Source: Pseudomonadales bacterium | GTDB lineage: Bacteria > Pseudomonadota > Gammaproteobacteria > Pseudomonadales > Ketobacteraceae | Direction: 5' to 3' | DNA length: 64,000 nt | NCBI GenBank assembly: GCA_002701845.1 | Contig: NZXG01000005.1 | Location: 1-64,000, forward strand | Shown: positions 1-10,500 of the stretch, in pieces | Numbering within the stretch: the first letter of the stretch is position 1 | Layout of the letters: every line of letters starts with the position of its first letter | Notes under the pieces: generated by a model | The model's database searches: none | Told to the model about the DNA's origin: nothing | Seen by the model: only the letters and a program-made list of their open reading frames with translations | Position numbers and translations under genes: made by a program

Positions 1-18
1 CATCAGGCAAGGACGCGT

Positions 19-46
19 ATTTTACAGCCCCGCCAGGCCAAGTCAA
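19..46 (-). promoter_or_regulatory. Stable-RNA-type promoter P2, reading out of the window to the left
   Basis: On the minus strand TTGACT (41-46) is followed after 16 bp by TAAAAT (19-24), then a GC-rich ACGCGTCC discriminator. An A-tract (TTTAAAAAAACC) lies just upstream of the -35 like an UP element. Consensus boxes, 16 bp spacing and a GC-rich discriminator are typical of rRNA and tRNA promoters. The RNA it drives lies beyond base 1 and is not seen. Confidence 0.6.
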
Positions 47-195
47 CGGTTTTTTTAAACCAACACCGCCAACCTCAATCTCCCTCAGATAACCAGCACC
101 CAACCACTCACACTCAACCACTAAAGGCCAGCCCGGTTATCCTCCTTCAACTCAACTGCCCTCGTTACCAGCACGTCTGCGTCGAAGTGGTGCGC

Positions 196-223
196 ATTAT
201 AGGCATCTCAATCCCACCGTCAA
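196..223 (-). promoter_or_regulatory. Stable-RNA-type promoter P1, leftward
   Basis: Minus-strand TTGACG (218-223), 16 bp spacer, perfect TATAAT (196-201), then a GCGCACC discriminator. An A-rich stretch lies upstream (around 226-250). Together with P2 this forms a tandem pair of the kind that drives ribosomal RNA operons. In P. aeruginosa an rrn operon sits next to the msrQ homologue, which agrees with this reading. The rest of the 1-393 gap shows no credible gene. Confidence 0.65.
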
Positions 224-393
224 CGCTTTTGTGACTGTTTTTCTGAGGATTTTTCAGGCCGACCACAATAGACCGATGAACCATGCCAGAAGAAAATTTG
301 GCCAGGCCAGAGCCTATGCCGCCCGCACAATTTGCAAGCGCTTTTTTCGCCGGTGAGAGAGCATTCTAGTCGGTATGGAGTTGTGCGTGAATA

Positions 394-978
394 TTATTTG
401 GTAATAGCCAGCCGACGGCTTACAAGTAATAGCAATAATGCAACGCCGAACAGCGCCGGTTGCAGATAATCCAGCTTGGCCAGCCAAATCATATGCAGGA
501 GCCCCAACAAGGCTACCGGATAAATTAACCGATGCAGCTGCTGCCAGCGACGTCCCAGTCGACGGCGGGCACTCCGGGTTGAAGTGACGGCAAGAGGGAC
601 CATCAACAGCCAGCCCACCAGACCCACGTACATGTAAGGCCGCTTGGTCAGTTCCTCCAGTATGATCGCCAAGTCGAGACCGGCCCAAACCACCACAAAC
701 GCCAGCAGGTGTAGCGACAGGTAAGCGAACGCCCACAAACCCAGGGCTCTCCTGAATCCAATCCAGCCTGGCTCGCCGGTAAGGCGTCGCAACGGGGTCA
801 TGGCCAGGCACAGCCAGAGAATACAAGCGCCACTGAAGCCCAGGTGCCGAACCACACGCTGGGCCGGGTCGGTGCCCAGCTGACCAGTAAACCCCAGATA
901 CAAAAGCCAGCCCAGTGGCAAAAGCAATGCCAGATGCACCACCACCCGGGTCCACGGTGATCTTAACAGCAGGCCCAA
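394..978 (-). CDS. msrQ: MsrQ, haem-binding membrane subunit of the periplasmic methionine sulfoxide reductase
   Basis: MsrQ is an inner-membrane b-type haem protein of the ferric-reductase-like family that passes electrons to MsrP, which repairs oxidised methionines in periplasmic proteins. The 194-residue product has several hydrophobic helices, with histidines in AYLSLHLLAF and WQQLHRLIYP as expected haem ligands, and the family-typical KRPYMYVGLVGW and GRRWQQLHR segments. The apparent start is TTG at 978, 7 bases after the msrP stop, so the pair is one transcription unit. No strong ribosome site is visible, which suggests translational coupling. Confidence 0.9.
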   Translation of the reverse strand: MGLLLRSPWTRVVVHLALLLPLGWLLYLGFTGQLGTDPAQRVVRHLGFSGACILWLCLAMTPLRRLTGEPGWIGFRRALGLWAFAYLSLHLLAFVVVWAGLDLAIILEELTKRPYMYVGLVGWLLMVPLAVTSTRSARRRLGRRWQQLHRLIYPVALLGLLHMIWLAKLDYLQPALFGVALLLLLVSRRLAITK

Positions 979-985
979 GCGCTTA

Positions 986-1984
986 TTAATAGTACTTTTC
1001 CAGGTTCATGTCGTTGTACAGGGCGGCCACCTGTTCTTCGTAGCCATTGAACTTGCGGGTGGGAATCCAGTTGGGGTCCCAGAAGCTGTTGGGCAGGCGT
1101 CGTTCCCGGGCCTGGCTCCAGCGGGGATGGTCCACCTCGGGGTTTACGTTGGCGTAGAAGCCATATTCACTGGGGGCCAGTTGCTGCCAGGTGGTCTTGG
1201 GGGGCTGTTCCACGAACTCGATCTTGACGATGGACTTGATACTTTTGAAGCCGTACTTCCAGGGCACCATCAGCCGCAACGGCGCGCCATTTTGCGGCAA
1301 CAGGGTTTTGCCGTATACGCCCACCACCATCAGGGTCAGGGGGTGCATGGCCTCGTCCATGCGCAACCCCTCCACATAGGGCCAGGAAATGGTGGAGCGG
1401 CCCAGGCGCTGGGCGGGAAAACGCTCCGGGTCCACCAGGGTCTCGAACCGCACATAACGGGCGCTGGAAGTGGGTTCAAAGCGCTTCAGCAGCTCACCCA
1501 GGGGGAACCCCACCCAGGGTACCACCATGGACCAGGCCTCCACGCAGCGGAAGCGATACACCCGGTCCTCCAGGGCGTGGGGGCGAAAGATATCCTCCAG
1601 GGTGAAGCGGCCGGTGTTACGGGCGGCGCCGGCGATTTCCACCCGCCAGGGGTCCACCTGGAAATCCTTGCTGTTCTGCTCCGGGTCGTCCTTGCCGGTA
1701 CCGAATTCATAGAAGTTGTTGTAGGTGGTGACGTCTTCGTAGGGAGTCAGCTTTTCGTCGGTGGAGCCCGGCCAGTCCTCGCTGGCAGCCAGTTTCCGCT
1801 GCAGCATTGTCTGCCACTGGTCGCTGGCTCCCGCTTTGGCGAGGGCCGGCACATGCGCGCTGGCAGCCAGCCCCAGACCCATAAAACCGGCGGCCTTGAG
1901 CCATCGTCGACGGCTCCAGTAGTCGGTTTCGGAAGTGATCTCGAAGGACTTTGGGTCGCTGGCGTTTTTGGTTCGGATCAGCAT
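986..1984 (-). CDS. msrP: MsrP, molybdopterin-dependent protein-methionine-sulfoxide reductase
   Basis: Periplasmic catalytic subunit of MsrPQ, a sulfite-oxidase-fold enzyme with mononuclear molybdenum cofactor. A twin-arginine signal is visible ([13 protein letters not shown]) ending near ALA-KAG, so export is by Tat. The cofactor-ligating cysteine is in [16 protein letters not shown] chose ATG 1984 (332 residues) because GGGAGAG stands about 6 bases upstream. The longer ATG at 2014 has no ribosome site and would add a basic extension before the signal. It lies just upstream of msrQ and downstream of pssA. Confidence 0.92.
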   Translation of the reverse strand: MLIRTKNASDPKSFEITSETDYWSRRRWLKAAGFMGLGLAASAHVPALAKAGASDQWQTMLQRKLAASEDWPGSTDEKLTPYEDVTTYNNFYEFGTGKDDPEQNSKDFQVDPWRVEIAGAARNTGRFTLEDIFRPHALEDRVYRFRCVEAWSMVVPWVGFPLGELLKRFEPTSSARYVRFETLVDPERFPAQRLGRSTISWPYVEGLRMDEAMHPLTLMVVGVYGKTLLPQNGAPLRLMVPWKYGFKSIKSIVKIEFVEQPPKTTWQQLAPSEYGFYANVNPEVDHPRWSQARERRLPNSFWDPNWIPTRKFNGYEEQVAALYNDMNLEKYY

Positions 1985-2047
1985 TCGGGCTCTCCCGCGG
2001 CGTTGTTTGATCATTAGACGCAGCGGGAGAGGCTGTGTTTCACCTGT

Positions 2048-2944
2048 CTAGGAGGTTTTTCTGCGCAGCGCCATCAGCGGGCCGCTCAGAGCATACAACA
2101 GGAAAATGGCAAGCAGCATGCCCGCAGGGTAGGATGCCACCACCGCCAACACCAGAACCACCAGGAGGATTGCCACAAACGGCACCCGCCCCTTAAAGTC
2201 CAGTTCTTTAAAGCTGTTGTATTTCACGTTGCTCACCATCATCACGGCGGCAAAGGCGGTGATCAAAGCCGCCACCACCGTCACCGGGTAGCCCGCCAGC
2301 TCATGCTGGGTGCCGAACCATACCATGCCCGCCACCACGGCGGCTGCGGCCGGACTGGGCAGCCCGGTGAAATAGCGCTTGTCCGCTGTATCCAGCTGAA
2401 TATTGAAACGAGCCAGGCGCAGCGCAGCACAGGCGGCATAGACAAAGGCCACCATCCAACCGATTTTGCCCAAATTGGACAGGGACCAGGAATAAGAAAC
2501 CAGGGCCGGGGCCACCCCAAAGGAAATACAATCGGACAGACTGTCGTACTGCTCACCGAACGCGCTCTGGGTATTGGTCATGCGCGCCACACGACCGTCG
2601 AGGCCGTCCAGCACCATGGCGACGAAAACCGCAATGGCTGCCTGCTCAAACAGGCCGTTCATGGCCGCGACAATGGCGTAGAAGCCGGAGAACAGGGCGC
2701 CCGTGGTAAACAGGTTAGGCAACAAATATACCCCGCGACGGCGGATCTTACGGCCACCCTCAACCTCCTCACCCTCTACCACCTCGAAGGTGACGCCGGT
2801 GAGTTCGTCAAATTGCGAATTCGGGCCGATGTCCTCTTCGACCGCTGACACTTCCACCTCGGGCTGGTCAGGCCTGGCCTGCTGGTCCTCGGCGGGCTGT
2901 TGCCGGAGCTTTTTTTGCTTCTCTGCGTTGTCTTTATCCACCAT
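2048..2944 (-). CDS. pssA: CDP-diacylglycerol--serine O-phosphatidyltransferase
   Basis: Makes phosphatidylserine from CDP-diacylglycerol and serine, the first step to phosphatidylethanolamine, at the inner membrane. The CDP-alcohol phosphotransferase signature is complete: DGRVARMTN continuing to FGEQYDSLSD, with all acidic residues present. About six to eight hydrophobic helices follow an acidic cytoplasmic N-terminal tail of roughly 70 residues. At 298 residues it fits the membrane-bound type II family, not the soluble E. coli enzyme. Ribosome site AAGGTATC precedes ATG 2944. It lies between ilvC and msrP, as in Pseudomonas. Confidence 0.92.
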   Translation of the reverse strand: MVDKDNAEKQKKLRQQPAEDQQARPDQPEVEVSAVEEDIGPNSQFDELTGVTFEVVEGEEVEGGRKIRRRGVYLLPNLFTTGALFSGFYAIVAAMNGLFEQAAIAVFVAMVLDGLDGRVARMTNTQSAFGEQYDSLSDCISFGVAPALVSYSWSLSNLGKIGWMVAFVYAACAALRLARFNIQLDTADKRYFTGLPSPAAAAVVAGMVWFGTQHELAGYPVTVVAALITAFAAVMMVSNVKYNSFKELDFKGRVPFVAILLVVLVLAVVASYPAGMLLAIFLLYALSGPLMALRRKTS

Positions 2945-3034
2945 ATTGATACCTTACTGGGATTTGCGCCGGGGGACAAACCGACCCCGACCATTATGCA
3001 CCAGCCCAGGCCACTTTCGATGGCCGGCCGATAC

Positions 3035-3061
3035 AAAAAACGCGGCCGGAGCCGCGTTTTT
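3035..3061 (-). terminator. Intrinsic terminator after ilvC
   Basis: Perfect 6 bp GC stem CGCGGC (3041-3046) / GCCGCG (3051-3056) with loop CGGA, extended by A/T flanks (A-run 3035-3040, T-run 3057-3061). It lies 17 bases beyond the ilvC stop. The A-run gives a U-run on the minus-strand transcript; the symmetry makes it potentially bidirectional. Confidence 0.85.
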
Positions 3062-3078
3062 CAGTCAACCAACGAACA

Positions 3079-4167
<1,089 letters not shown>

Positions 4168-4659
4168 CTACAGTGACAATACCTTGTCACCCCGGGCCAT
4201 ACCGGAAACACCGGAGCGTACCACCTCCAGAATGGAGGCTTCCCCTACTGACTCCAGAAAGGCGTCCAGCTTGTCACTGGCGCCGGTGAGCTGCACGGTG
4301 TAGACGGAGCTGGTGACATCAACGATCTGGCCGCGGAAGATATCCGTGGTGCGTTTGATCTCAGCCCGCTGGGCACCGGTGGCTTTTACCTTCACCAGCA
4401 TCAGCTCCCGCTCGATGTGCGCGCCCTCGGTGAGGTCCACCAGTTTGACCACTTCCACCAGCTTGTTCAGCTGCTTGGTGATCTGTTCGATGGTGCGGTC
4501 CGAACCGGTGGTGGTCAGAGTGAGGCGCGACAGGGTGGAATCATTGGTGGGCGCCACGGTCAGCGACTCGATGTTATAACCACGCTGGGAAAACAGACCC
4601 ACCACTCGCGACAGGGCACCCGGCTCGTTTTCCATCAGAATTGAAATGATATGTCGCAT
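4168..4659 (-). CDS. ilvN: Acetolactate synthase small (regulatory) subunit
   Basis: Regulatory subunit of acetohydroxyacid synthase; it raises activity and gives valine feedback inhibition. The N-terminal ACT domain reads MRHIISILMENEPGALSRVV and contains RGYNIESLTVAP; the C-terminal regulatory domain ends in VRSGVSGMARG. I chose ATG 4659 (163 residues) because it gives the conserved N-terminus and has CGGAGCG upstream inside the ilvB end. The start is 2 bases after the ilvB stop, so the subunits are translationally coupled. By resemblance this is the IlvH type of regulatory subunit, paired with an IlvI-like large subunit. Confidence 0.95.
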   Translation of the reverse strand: MRHIISILMENEPGALSRVVGLFSQRGYNIESLTVAPTNDSTLSRLTLTTTGSDRTIEQITKQLNKLVEVVKLVDLTEGAHIERELMLVKVKATGAQRAEIKRTTDIFRGQIVDVTSSVYTVQLTGASDKLDAFLESVGEASILEVVRSGVSGMARGDKVLSL

Positions 4660-4661
4660 GA

Positions 4662-6383
4662 TCAGGTACGCTCCGTTTTGCTCAGCCACATGTCGCGCAT
4701 GGAGCCGTCTTTGATTTGCATCGGGTAGACATGCTCGGTGGGGTCCACGTAGATATCCATGAACACCAGCGTATCCTTCAGGGCGAACGCTTCTTCCATG
4801 GCATCCTTCAGCTGATCCGGCTGGGTCACCTTCATGCCCACATGGCCATAAGCCTCCGCCAGTTTGATAAAGTCCGGCAGCGACTCCTCATAGGTTGAGC
4901 TGGAGTGACGCCCCTGATACTGCATGTCCTGCCACTGCCGCACCATCCCCAGCGACTGATTGTTGACGTTGATAATCTTCACCGGGAACCGGTACTGCAG
5001 GCAGGTGGCCAGCTCCTGAATGTTCATCTGGATACTGCCCTCACCGGTGACACAGGCCACCGTGGCGTCCGGCTGCGCCACCAGGCAACCCATGGCCGCC
5101 GGCAGACCATAACCCATGGTGCCCAGGCCGCCGGAGTTGATCCACTGGCGGGGACGCTTGAACTTGTAATACTGGGCGGCAAACATCTGGTGCTGACCAA
5201 CGTCTGAAGTGATGATGGCTTCGCCATTGGTGACCCGATACAGTTCCTCGATCACCTGTTGCGGCTTCAGAATACCCGGCTCGGTCTCATAGCGCAGGCC
5301 GTGGTAGGCGCGCCAGGCATCGATTTGCTTCCACCAGGCTTCCAGGGCCTGTTGGTCCGGGGTCAGCTCCACCTTGTCCAGCTGCTCCAGCATTTCCTTC
5401 AATACCTGGTCCACGGGCCCCACAATGGGAATATCCACCGGCACGTTCTTGGCGATGGAAGCCGGGTCCACGTCTACGTGGATGATCTTGGCGTTGGGGC
5501 AGAATTTGGCGGCGTGGTTGGTAACCCGGTCATCGAAGCGGGCACCGATGGCAATCACCACATCCGCGTGATGCATCACCATATTGGCTTCGTAAGTGCC
5601 GTGCATACCCAACATGCCCAGGAACTGGGGATCATCCCCCGGAAACGCGCCCAACCCCATCAGGGTATTGGTGCAGGGAAAACCCAACCGGCGCACCAGT
5701 TGGGTCAGTTCTTCGGAGGCATTACCCAGAATCACGCCGCCGCCGGTGTAAAACACCGGCCGCTTGGCCGCCAGCATCAGGTCCATGGCTTTCTTGATCT
5801 GACCGGAATGCCCTTTGTTCACCACATTGTAGGAGCGCAGCTTGACCTTGGTGGGGTATTCATACTCGTAGGTGACCGCCGGATTGGTGAGATCCTTGGG
5901 AATATCCACCAGTACCGGGCCCGGGCGGCCGGTGCTGGCGATGTAAAACGCCTTCTTGATGGTGGCGGGAATATCTTCGGTGCGCTTCACCATAAAGCTA
6001 TGCTTGACGATGGGGCGGGTAACACCAACGATATCGGTTTCCTGGAAAGCATCATCCCCAATCCAGTCAGACTGGACCTGGCCGGTGATCACCACCATGG
6101 GAATGGAGTCCATATAGGCAGTGGCAATACCCGTGACGGTATTGGTTGCGCCGGGGCCGGAAGTGGCCAGGCAGACGCCGGTTCTGCCACTGGTCCGGGA
6201 AAAAGCATCCGCCATATGTGCCGCCGCCTGCTCATGGCGCACCAGCACGTGGGAAATGTTTTTCTGTTGAAACAGGGCATCGTATATATGCAATACGGCG
6301 CCACCGGGATAACCGAATACGGTCTCTACGCCCTCGTCCTTTAGGGCCCGGACGAGCATTTCTGCACCAGATAAAAGTTCCAC
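4662..6383 (-). CDS. ilvB: Acetolactate synthase large (catalytic) subunit
   Basis: Thiamine-diphosphate enzyme that condenses two pyruvates, or pyruvate with 2-ketobutyrate, in the first common step of branched-chain amino acid synthesis. Visible are [15 protein letters not shown] with [13 protein letters not shown] at the N-terminus, a central FAD-binding domain, and the diphosphate motif [15 protein letters not shown] with downstream [17 protein letters not shown] 6383 is preferred (574 residues, usual length; GGGGGAAGG about 9 bases upstream) over ATG 6407, which lacks a good ribosome site. First gene of ilvBNC, preceded by a structured leader. Confidence 0.95.
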   Translation of the reverse strand: MELLSGAEMLVRALKDEGVETVFGYPGGAVLHIYDALFQQKNISHVLVRHEQAAAHMADAFSRTSGRTGVCLATSGPGATNTVTGIATAYMDSIPMVVITGQVQSDWIGDDAFQETDIVGVTRPIVKHSFMVKRTEDIPATIKKAFYIASTGRPGPVLVDIPKDLTNPAVTYEYEYPTKVKLRSYNVVNKGHSGQIKKAMDLMLAAKRPVFYTGGGVILGNASEELTQLVRRLGFPCTNTLMGLGAFPGDDPQFLGMLGMHGTYEANMVMHHADVVIAIGARFDDRVTNHAAKFCPNAKIIHVDVDPASIAKNVPVDIPIVGPVDQVLKEMLEQLDKVELTPDQQALEAWWKQIDAWRAYHGLRYETEPGILKPQQVIEELYRVTNGEAIITSDVGQHQMFAAQYYKFKRPRQWINSGGLGTMGYGLPAAMGCLVAQPDATVACVTGEGSIQMNIQELATCLQYRFPVKIINVNNQSLGMVRQWQDMQYQGRHSSSTYEESLPDFIKLAEAYGHVGMKVTQPDQLKDAMEEAFALKDTLVFMDIYVDPTEHVYPMQIKDGSMRDMWLSKTERT

Positions 6384-6481
6384 GATCTCACACCTTCCCC
6401 CGAGCATTCACCACGACCCCGCGGGCAGGTCAGCGTATGCTCGAGCCTGTTACGAATCAATTAACGTCTTGAATGTCAGTT

Positions 6482-6673
6482 CCGCTGCTGCGATGCGCAG
6501 ATCGACTGAGCAGCGGCCTGTGGGTCAAAGCTAGCTTGGCAACCGGTCAATGGGTTATGTCCGGGCTGCCTCACGGGCGGCTAAGCCCATGATTTATCTA
6601 GCGAGATCGACGGGGTATGGCAGGGAAGCCGGCATCGGGAACCTGCCTGAAAGTGGCGAAACTCTCGCTCTAG
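6482..6673 (-). promoter_or_regulatory. Strongly foldable 5' leader of the ilvB transcript, candidate cis-acting RNA
   Basis: The interval upstream of ilvB contains a series of complementary arms on the minus-strand transcript. CCGCTGCT (6482-6489) pairs with AGCAGCGG (6509-6516), with inner CGAT/ATCG. GGGCT (6563-6567) pairs with AGCCC (6584-6588). GCGAGA (6601-6606) pairs with TCTCGC (6663-6668) and encloses GGCAGG (6619-6624) with CCTGCC (6642-6647). No leader peptide rich in Ile, Val or Leu was seen, so a classic attenuator is not evident. Structured RNAs upstream of ilvB are known in proteobacteria (for example the ilvB-OMG motif); whether this belongs to that class is inference. Confidence 0.45.
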
Positions 6674-6902
6674 CGCAGGCTGTAAGGGTATCTCCCACCA
6701 GACTGCACCCACCTTAGTGAGCCGCATATCTTGACACGCATGCAAATTTTGTCAATAGAAAGACTTTGCCTGCAAAACCATGAACTTACCGGGGGTTAAA
6801 CTATACTGGTAAGGAATAAACAATGCAGCCGTCACAAATCCCGGGGCGCGTTATGCGAATCGGCGCTGCAACCGGCTATAGTTAACTCCATAAATGGTTT
6901 AA
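6674..6902. other. Divergent intergenic region between ilvB leader and DUF4124 gene
   Basis: No established gene. TTGACA (6731-6736, plus) faces TGTCAA (6750-6755), that is a minus-strand TTGACA, so two -35-like hexamers overlap in divergent orientation. Their possible -10 partners at 17 bp (AATAGA plus, AAGATA minus) are poor. TATACT at 6803-6808 could be a -10 for the plus-strand gene. A 20-codon ORF at 6823-6885 (MQPSQIPGRV...) follows AAGGA and might be an upstream peptide, with low confidence. Confidence 0.3.
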
Positions 6903-7379
6903 ATGAGCTCAGCTATGATAAGAAAAACCCTGTTCCTGGTAAGTGCGCTTTGCCTGACCCTGACCCTGGCCACTGGAGCCCAGGCCGGCAAATTCTATAA
7001 ATGGCTGGACGAGGACGGCGTGACCCATTACGGCGAGAATCCCCCGGATACCGAAACCGCCACCGTGATCAACGTCAAGTCCGGCGCCTCCAGTGACCAG
7101 CAACAGGCCATAGACCGGCTGGAGGCACAGCGCAAGGCCGCCGCCGACGAGGCCAAGGCAGACGTTCCTACCGAAGAGGACGAGATCGAACGCCGGAATC
7201 GCGAAATCATGGCCAACAACTGTAAGATTCAGCGCAGCAACCTGGGCCAACTCAAGGCCAACCGCCGGGTTAAGACCACCGATGAAAACGGCGAGGTGCG
7301 GTACCTGGACGAGCAGGAAATCGCCCAACGCATCAAGGAAGTGCAGCAATACCTCGACGAAAACTGCAAAAACCTGTAA
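6903..7379 (+). CDS. DUF4124 domain-containing periplasmic protein
   Basis: Exported protein of unknown function. The signal peptide (core LFLVSALCLTLTLATG, cleavage after AQA) is followed at once by the DUF4124 motif FYKWLDEDGVTHYGENPP, a short domain common in gammaproteobacterial envelope proteins. The rest is a charged, probably helical tail rich in Glu, Lys, Arg and Gln (QQQAIDRLEAQRKAAADEAK). The start could be ATG 6903 or ATG 6915; the second gives a cleaner signal peptide and neither has a strong ribosome site. It stands alone between the ilv leader and the Rhs gene. Confidence 0.85.
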   Translation: MSSAMIRKTLFLVSALCLTLTLATGAQAGKFYKWLDEDGVTHYGENPPDTETATVINVKSGASSDQQQAIDRLEAQRKAAADEAKADVPTEEDEIERRNREIMANNCKIQRSNLGQLKANRRVKTTDENGEVRYLDEQEIAQRIKEVQQYLDENCKNL

Positions 7380-7394
7380 GCCCCATCCTGGCTT

Positions 7395-7446
7395 CCCCGC
7401 CCCCCTGGGCGGGGGACGCCTCCATCCCCATTACTACGTTTTTTTT
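7395..7446 (+). terminator. Possible terminator after the DUF4124 gene
   Basis: Perfect 8 bp stem CCCCGCCC (7395-7402) / GGGCGGGG (7407-7414) with a four-base loop. A run of eight T (7439-7446) lies 24 bases further on, so the hairpin and U-run are separated and this is not a textbook intrinsic terminator. Confidence 0.4.
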
Positions 7447-7522
7447 GCCCCCACCCGGTCTCTTTGCCAAGCACCTTTAACCAAAACGTGACGCAGAACC
7501 CAGAGCAAGGACCGCTATTCCC

Positions 7523-10500
7523 ATGGGCGACCCCACCCCCGAGCCCGCCACCAGCCCGGACCTCGTAGTCCGCAGCCCGAAATGCCGGGTGCCGGATCAA
7601 TGGATCGATCTGGACTATCGCTACGACGATCTGCACGCCACGCCGGTGGCCAACCTGCCATTCGAGGTGGTGTGCGACCGGGATCCCGGCGTGCGTCGGC
7701 GGGGGACCACCGACGCCAGCGGCCAGGCTCATGTCACCGGACTGGTGCCGGGGCCGGTGACCGTCACCTTCCAGCCGGACTCCGACGCGGTGGCACGCCA
7801 GGAGGCGGAGGACATCCGCCAGGAACTGCAGAAGAGCCTGGACAGCATCGTCGCCAATATCCGCCAACAGACCGCCTGTCAGGAACAGGGTTGGGCGGAC
7901 ACCCCCGACCTGATGAAGGGCGTGATCTACACCGGCGCCGCTGCCCAGGGCGTGTGGGACGGCGCGGTGGGCTTCGTGGAGTTTATGGCCCAGGCGGCCC
8001 AGATCCTGGCGCAACTGGGGCTGGAGTACGCCGATGTCTGGGGGTGCATTGTCAGCGGCGATATCAAAGCCCTGCAGGCCAAACTGGATCGGGGCCGGGA
8101 ACTGGCGGACGAGAGCGTGCAGACCATGGAGAACCTGTTTCTGCTGCTCTCCGACGCCGACGTGCGGGCGATGCTGTACCAGTTTGCCGAAGACTACTGG
8201 AACGCCCACCACAGCGTGGAGCAGGTCTATCTGGCCGGCTCCGCCGGCAGCGACATCGTCATCGGCCTGGTGCTGGGCGCCCTCACCGGTGGCGCCGGTG
8301 CCGCCGCCGTGGCGGGCAAGGCCATCGCCCGGGGTGGGCAGGCGGTGAGTCACATTATGGCGCTGTTGCGCAAACTCATTCCCCGGCTCAAAATCATCAA
8401 AACCCGGCTGCGGTTCAAAGGCGCCACCCGCCACCAGGAACGCTACCAGGTGCCCGTGGACCGGCCCAACCGCCCCGCCAGCCCCAACCACAGCGCCAAC
8501 AGCCGCCAGACCGGCCGCAACGGCAATGGCGATCCCGCGCCGCCCGTGGCGGCCACCAAAGTGGACGGCGAACCCATCAGCCTGATTACCGGCGAAGAAC
8601 TGCTGGAACAGGAGGACTTTACCGTCCCCGGGCTCATCCCCCTGTGCTGGAAACGCCTGTACCGCACCAGCAATGCCCGCAACCGGGGCCTGGGCCATGG
8701 CTGGACCTTCCCCACCTGCGAAACCCTCCAAATTGGCAACGACGCGGTGCTTTACCAGGATGCCGAGGGCCGCCAGATCGAACTGCCGGTACCCGCCATC
8801 GGCCAGTTCACCAGCAACAGCGCCGAGGGCCTGTTCCTGCATCGGGAATGGCACCACCTGTTTTATCTGAAACAACCGGGCCAGCCCGACAAACTGTTCG
8901 CCGGCGAACAACACCAAAGCGCGACCCTGAAACTGGCCGCCCTGATCGACACAGTGGGCAACCGCTGGGACTGTCACTACGACCCCGCCACTCAGCAGAT
9001 CCAGCGCATGAGCGCCAGTTGGGGCACTGAACTGCAGTTTGACAGCGATGCCCGGGGCCAGATCCACCGCATCCGCGAGCGTACCGCTGAAGGCTTTCAC
9101 ACTCATGCGTGCTATGAATACAGCCCCGACCACGACCTGATTGCGGTGGCCGACGCGGGCGGCGATCGCGAACACTTCACCTACCGCCACCACATTATTA
9201 TCCAGCGCACCCTGCGCAGTGGCTTCAGTTTCTATTTCCAATGGGATGACTACAGCCCCCGGGCCCGCTGCCTACGCCAGTGGGGCGACCCCCGCGGCGC
9301 CGACGGCCAGCCCACCTACGACTATCGCTTCCAATGGGAGCCGGACAACCGCCGCAGCCGCAGCATCGACTCCAACGGCGGAGTGCGGGAGATCCACTAC
9401 AACCACCGGGGCCAGGTCCTCTGGGAAACCGACCCCCTGGGCCACCGCACCCAATATCAGTACGATGCCCACGGCCGCCGCAGCAAGACCATTGACCCTT
9501 TGGGTCACGAACACTGCGATTACTACGACGAACTGGGCAACCTCAGCGGCCATACCGACCCCGCCGGCGGCGGTTTCACCCTGCTGTATGATCTTGAGCA
9601 CCGACCCATTGCCTATACCGATGCCGAAGGCAACACCTGGACCCGGGAGTACAACCGCGACGGCCTGGTCAGCCAGACCGTCGACGCCGAAGGTCACACC
9701 ACCCGTTACTTCTACAACCCCCAGGGCCTGCCGGAAATCATCATCGACCCCGGCGGCCACAAACATATATTGGCCTGGAGCCCTACGGGCCAACTGCTCA
9801 CCCGGGCCCTGGCGGACCTGGAACCCATTCACTACCGCTACGACGCCCGGGGCCGGGTAACCCGGAGCGTGCAGGGAGAGCAGACCACCGGCTACCAGTA
9901 CAATACCAAGGGCGACCTCACCGCCATCGACTATCCCGACGGCACCCAGGCCCAACTGCACTACAACGCCAACCGGCAACTGACCGCCTACACCGACCCC
10001 CTGGGCCGCACCACCCGGTTTGAATACGACGGCCTGGCCCAGATCAGCCGCCGCATCGACCCCAGCGGCCACAGCCTGCAGTACCACTACGACCGCGAAC
10101 GCAACCTCATTGGCCTCACCAATGAAAGCGGCGAGCGCTACCAACTGCAATACGACGCCAATGAGCGACTGATCCGGGAAATCGGCTTCGACGGCCGGGT
10201 CCAGCACTACCAGTACGACCCGTTAGGCCACCTGATCGCCCACATCGAAGGCGACCACCCCGACCCGGACACCCGCGCCGCCCACACCACCGGATTCGAA
10301 CGCGACCCCCTGGGCCGCCTGCTGCACAAACGGACCCCCGACGGCAACGACACCCAGTTCACCTATAATCGCAACGGCCAGCTCACCGGGGCCAGCAACC
10401 CCCAGCGCACCCTGGCCTTCGCCTACACCCCCAACGGCCGGCTGCAGGCGGAAACCCAGGGCCAGGCCCGGCTGGAACACCAGTACGACCCCCTGGGCCG

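Noticed and set aside
6384-6902. Classic attenuator with a branched-chain-rich leader peptide for ilvB
   Set aside because: No short ORF rich in Ile, Val or Leu followed by a hairpin and T-run was found on the minus strand.
7229-9241. 670-codon open frame on the minus strand opposite the Rhs gene
   Set aside because: It is the antisense of GC-rich Rhs codons, has a Gly/Val/Ala/His-rich composition with no domain and no ribosome site, and overlaps the DUF4124 gene.
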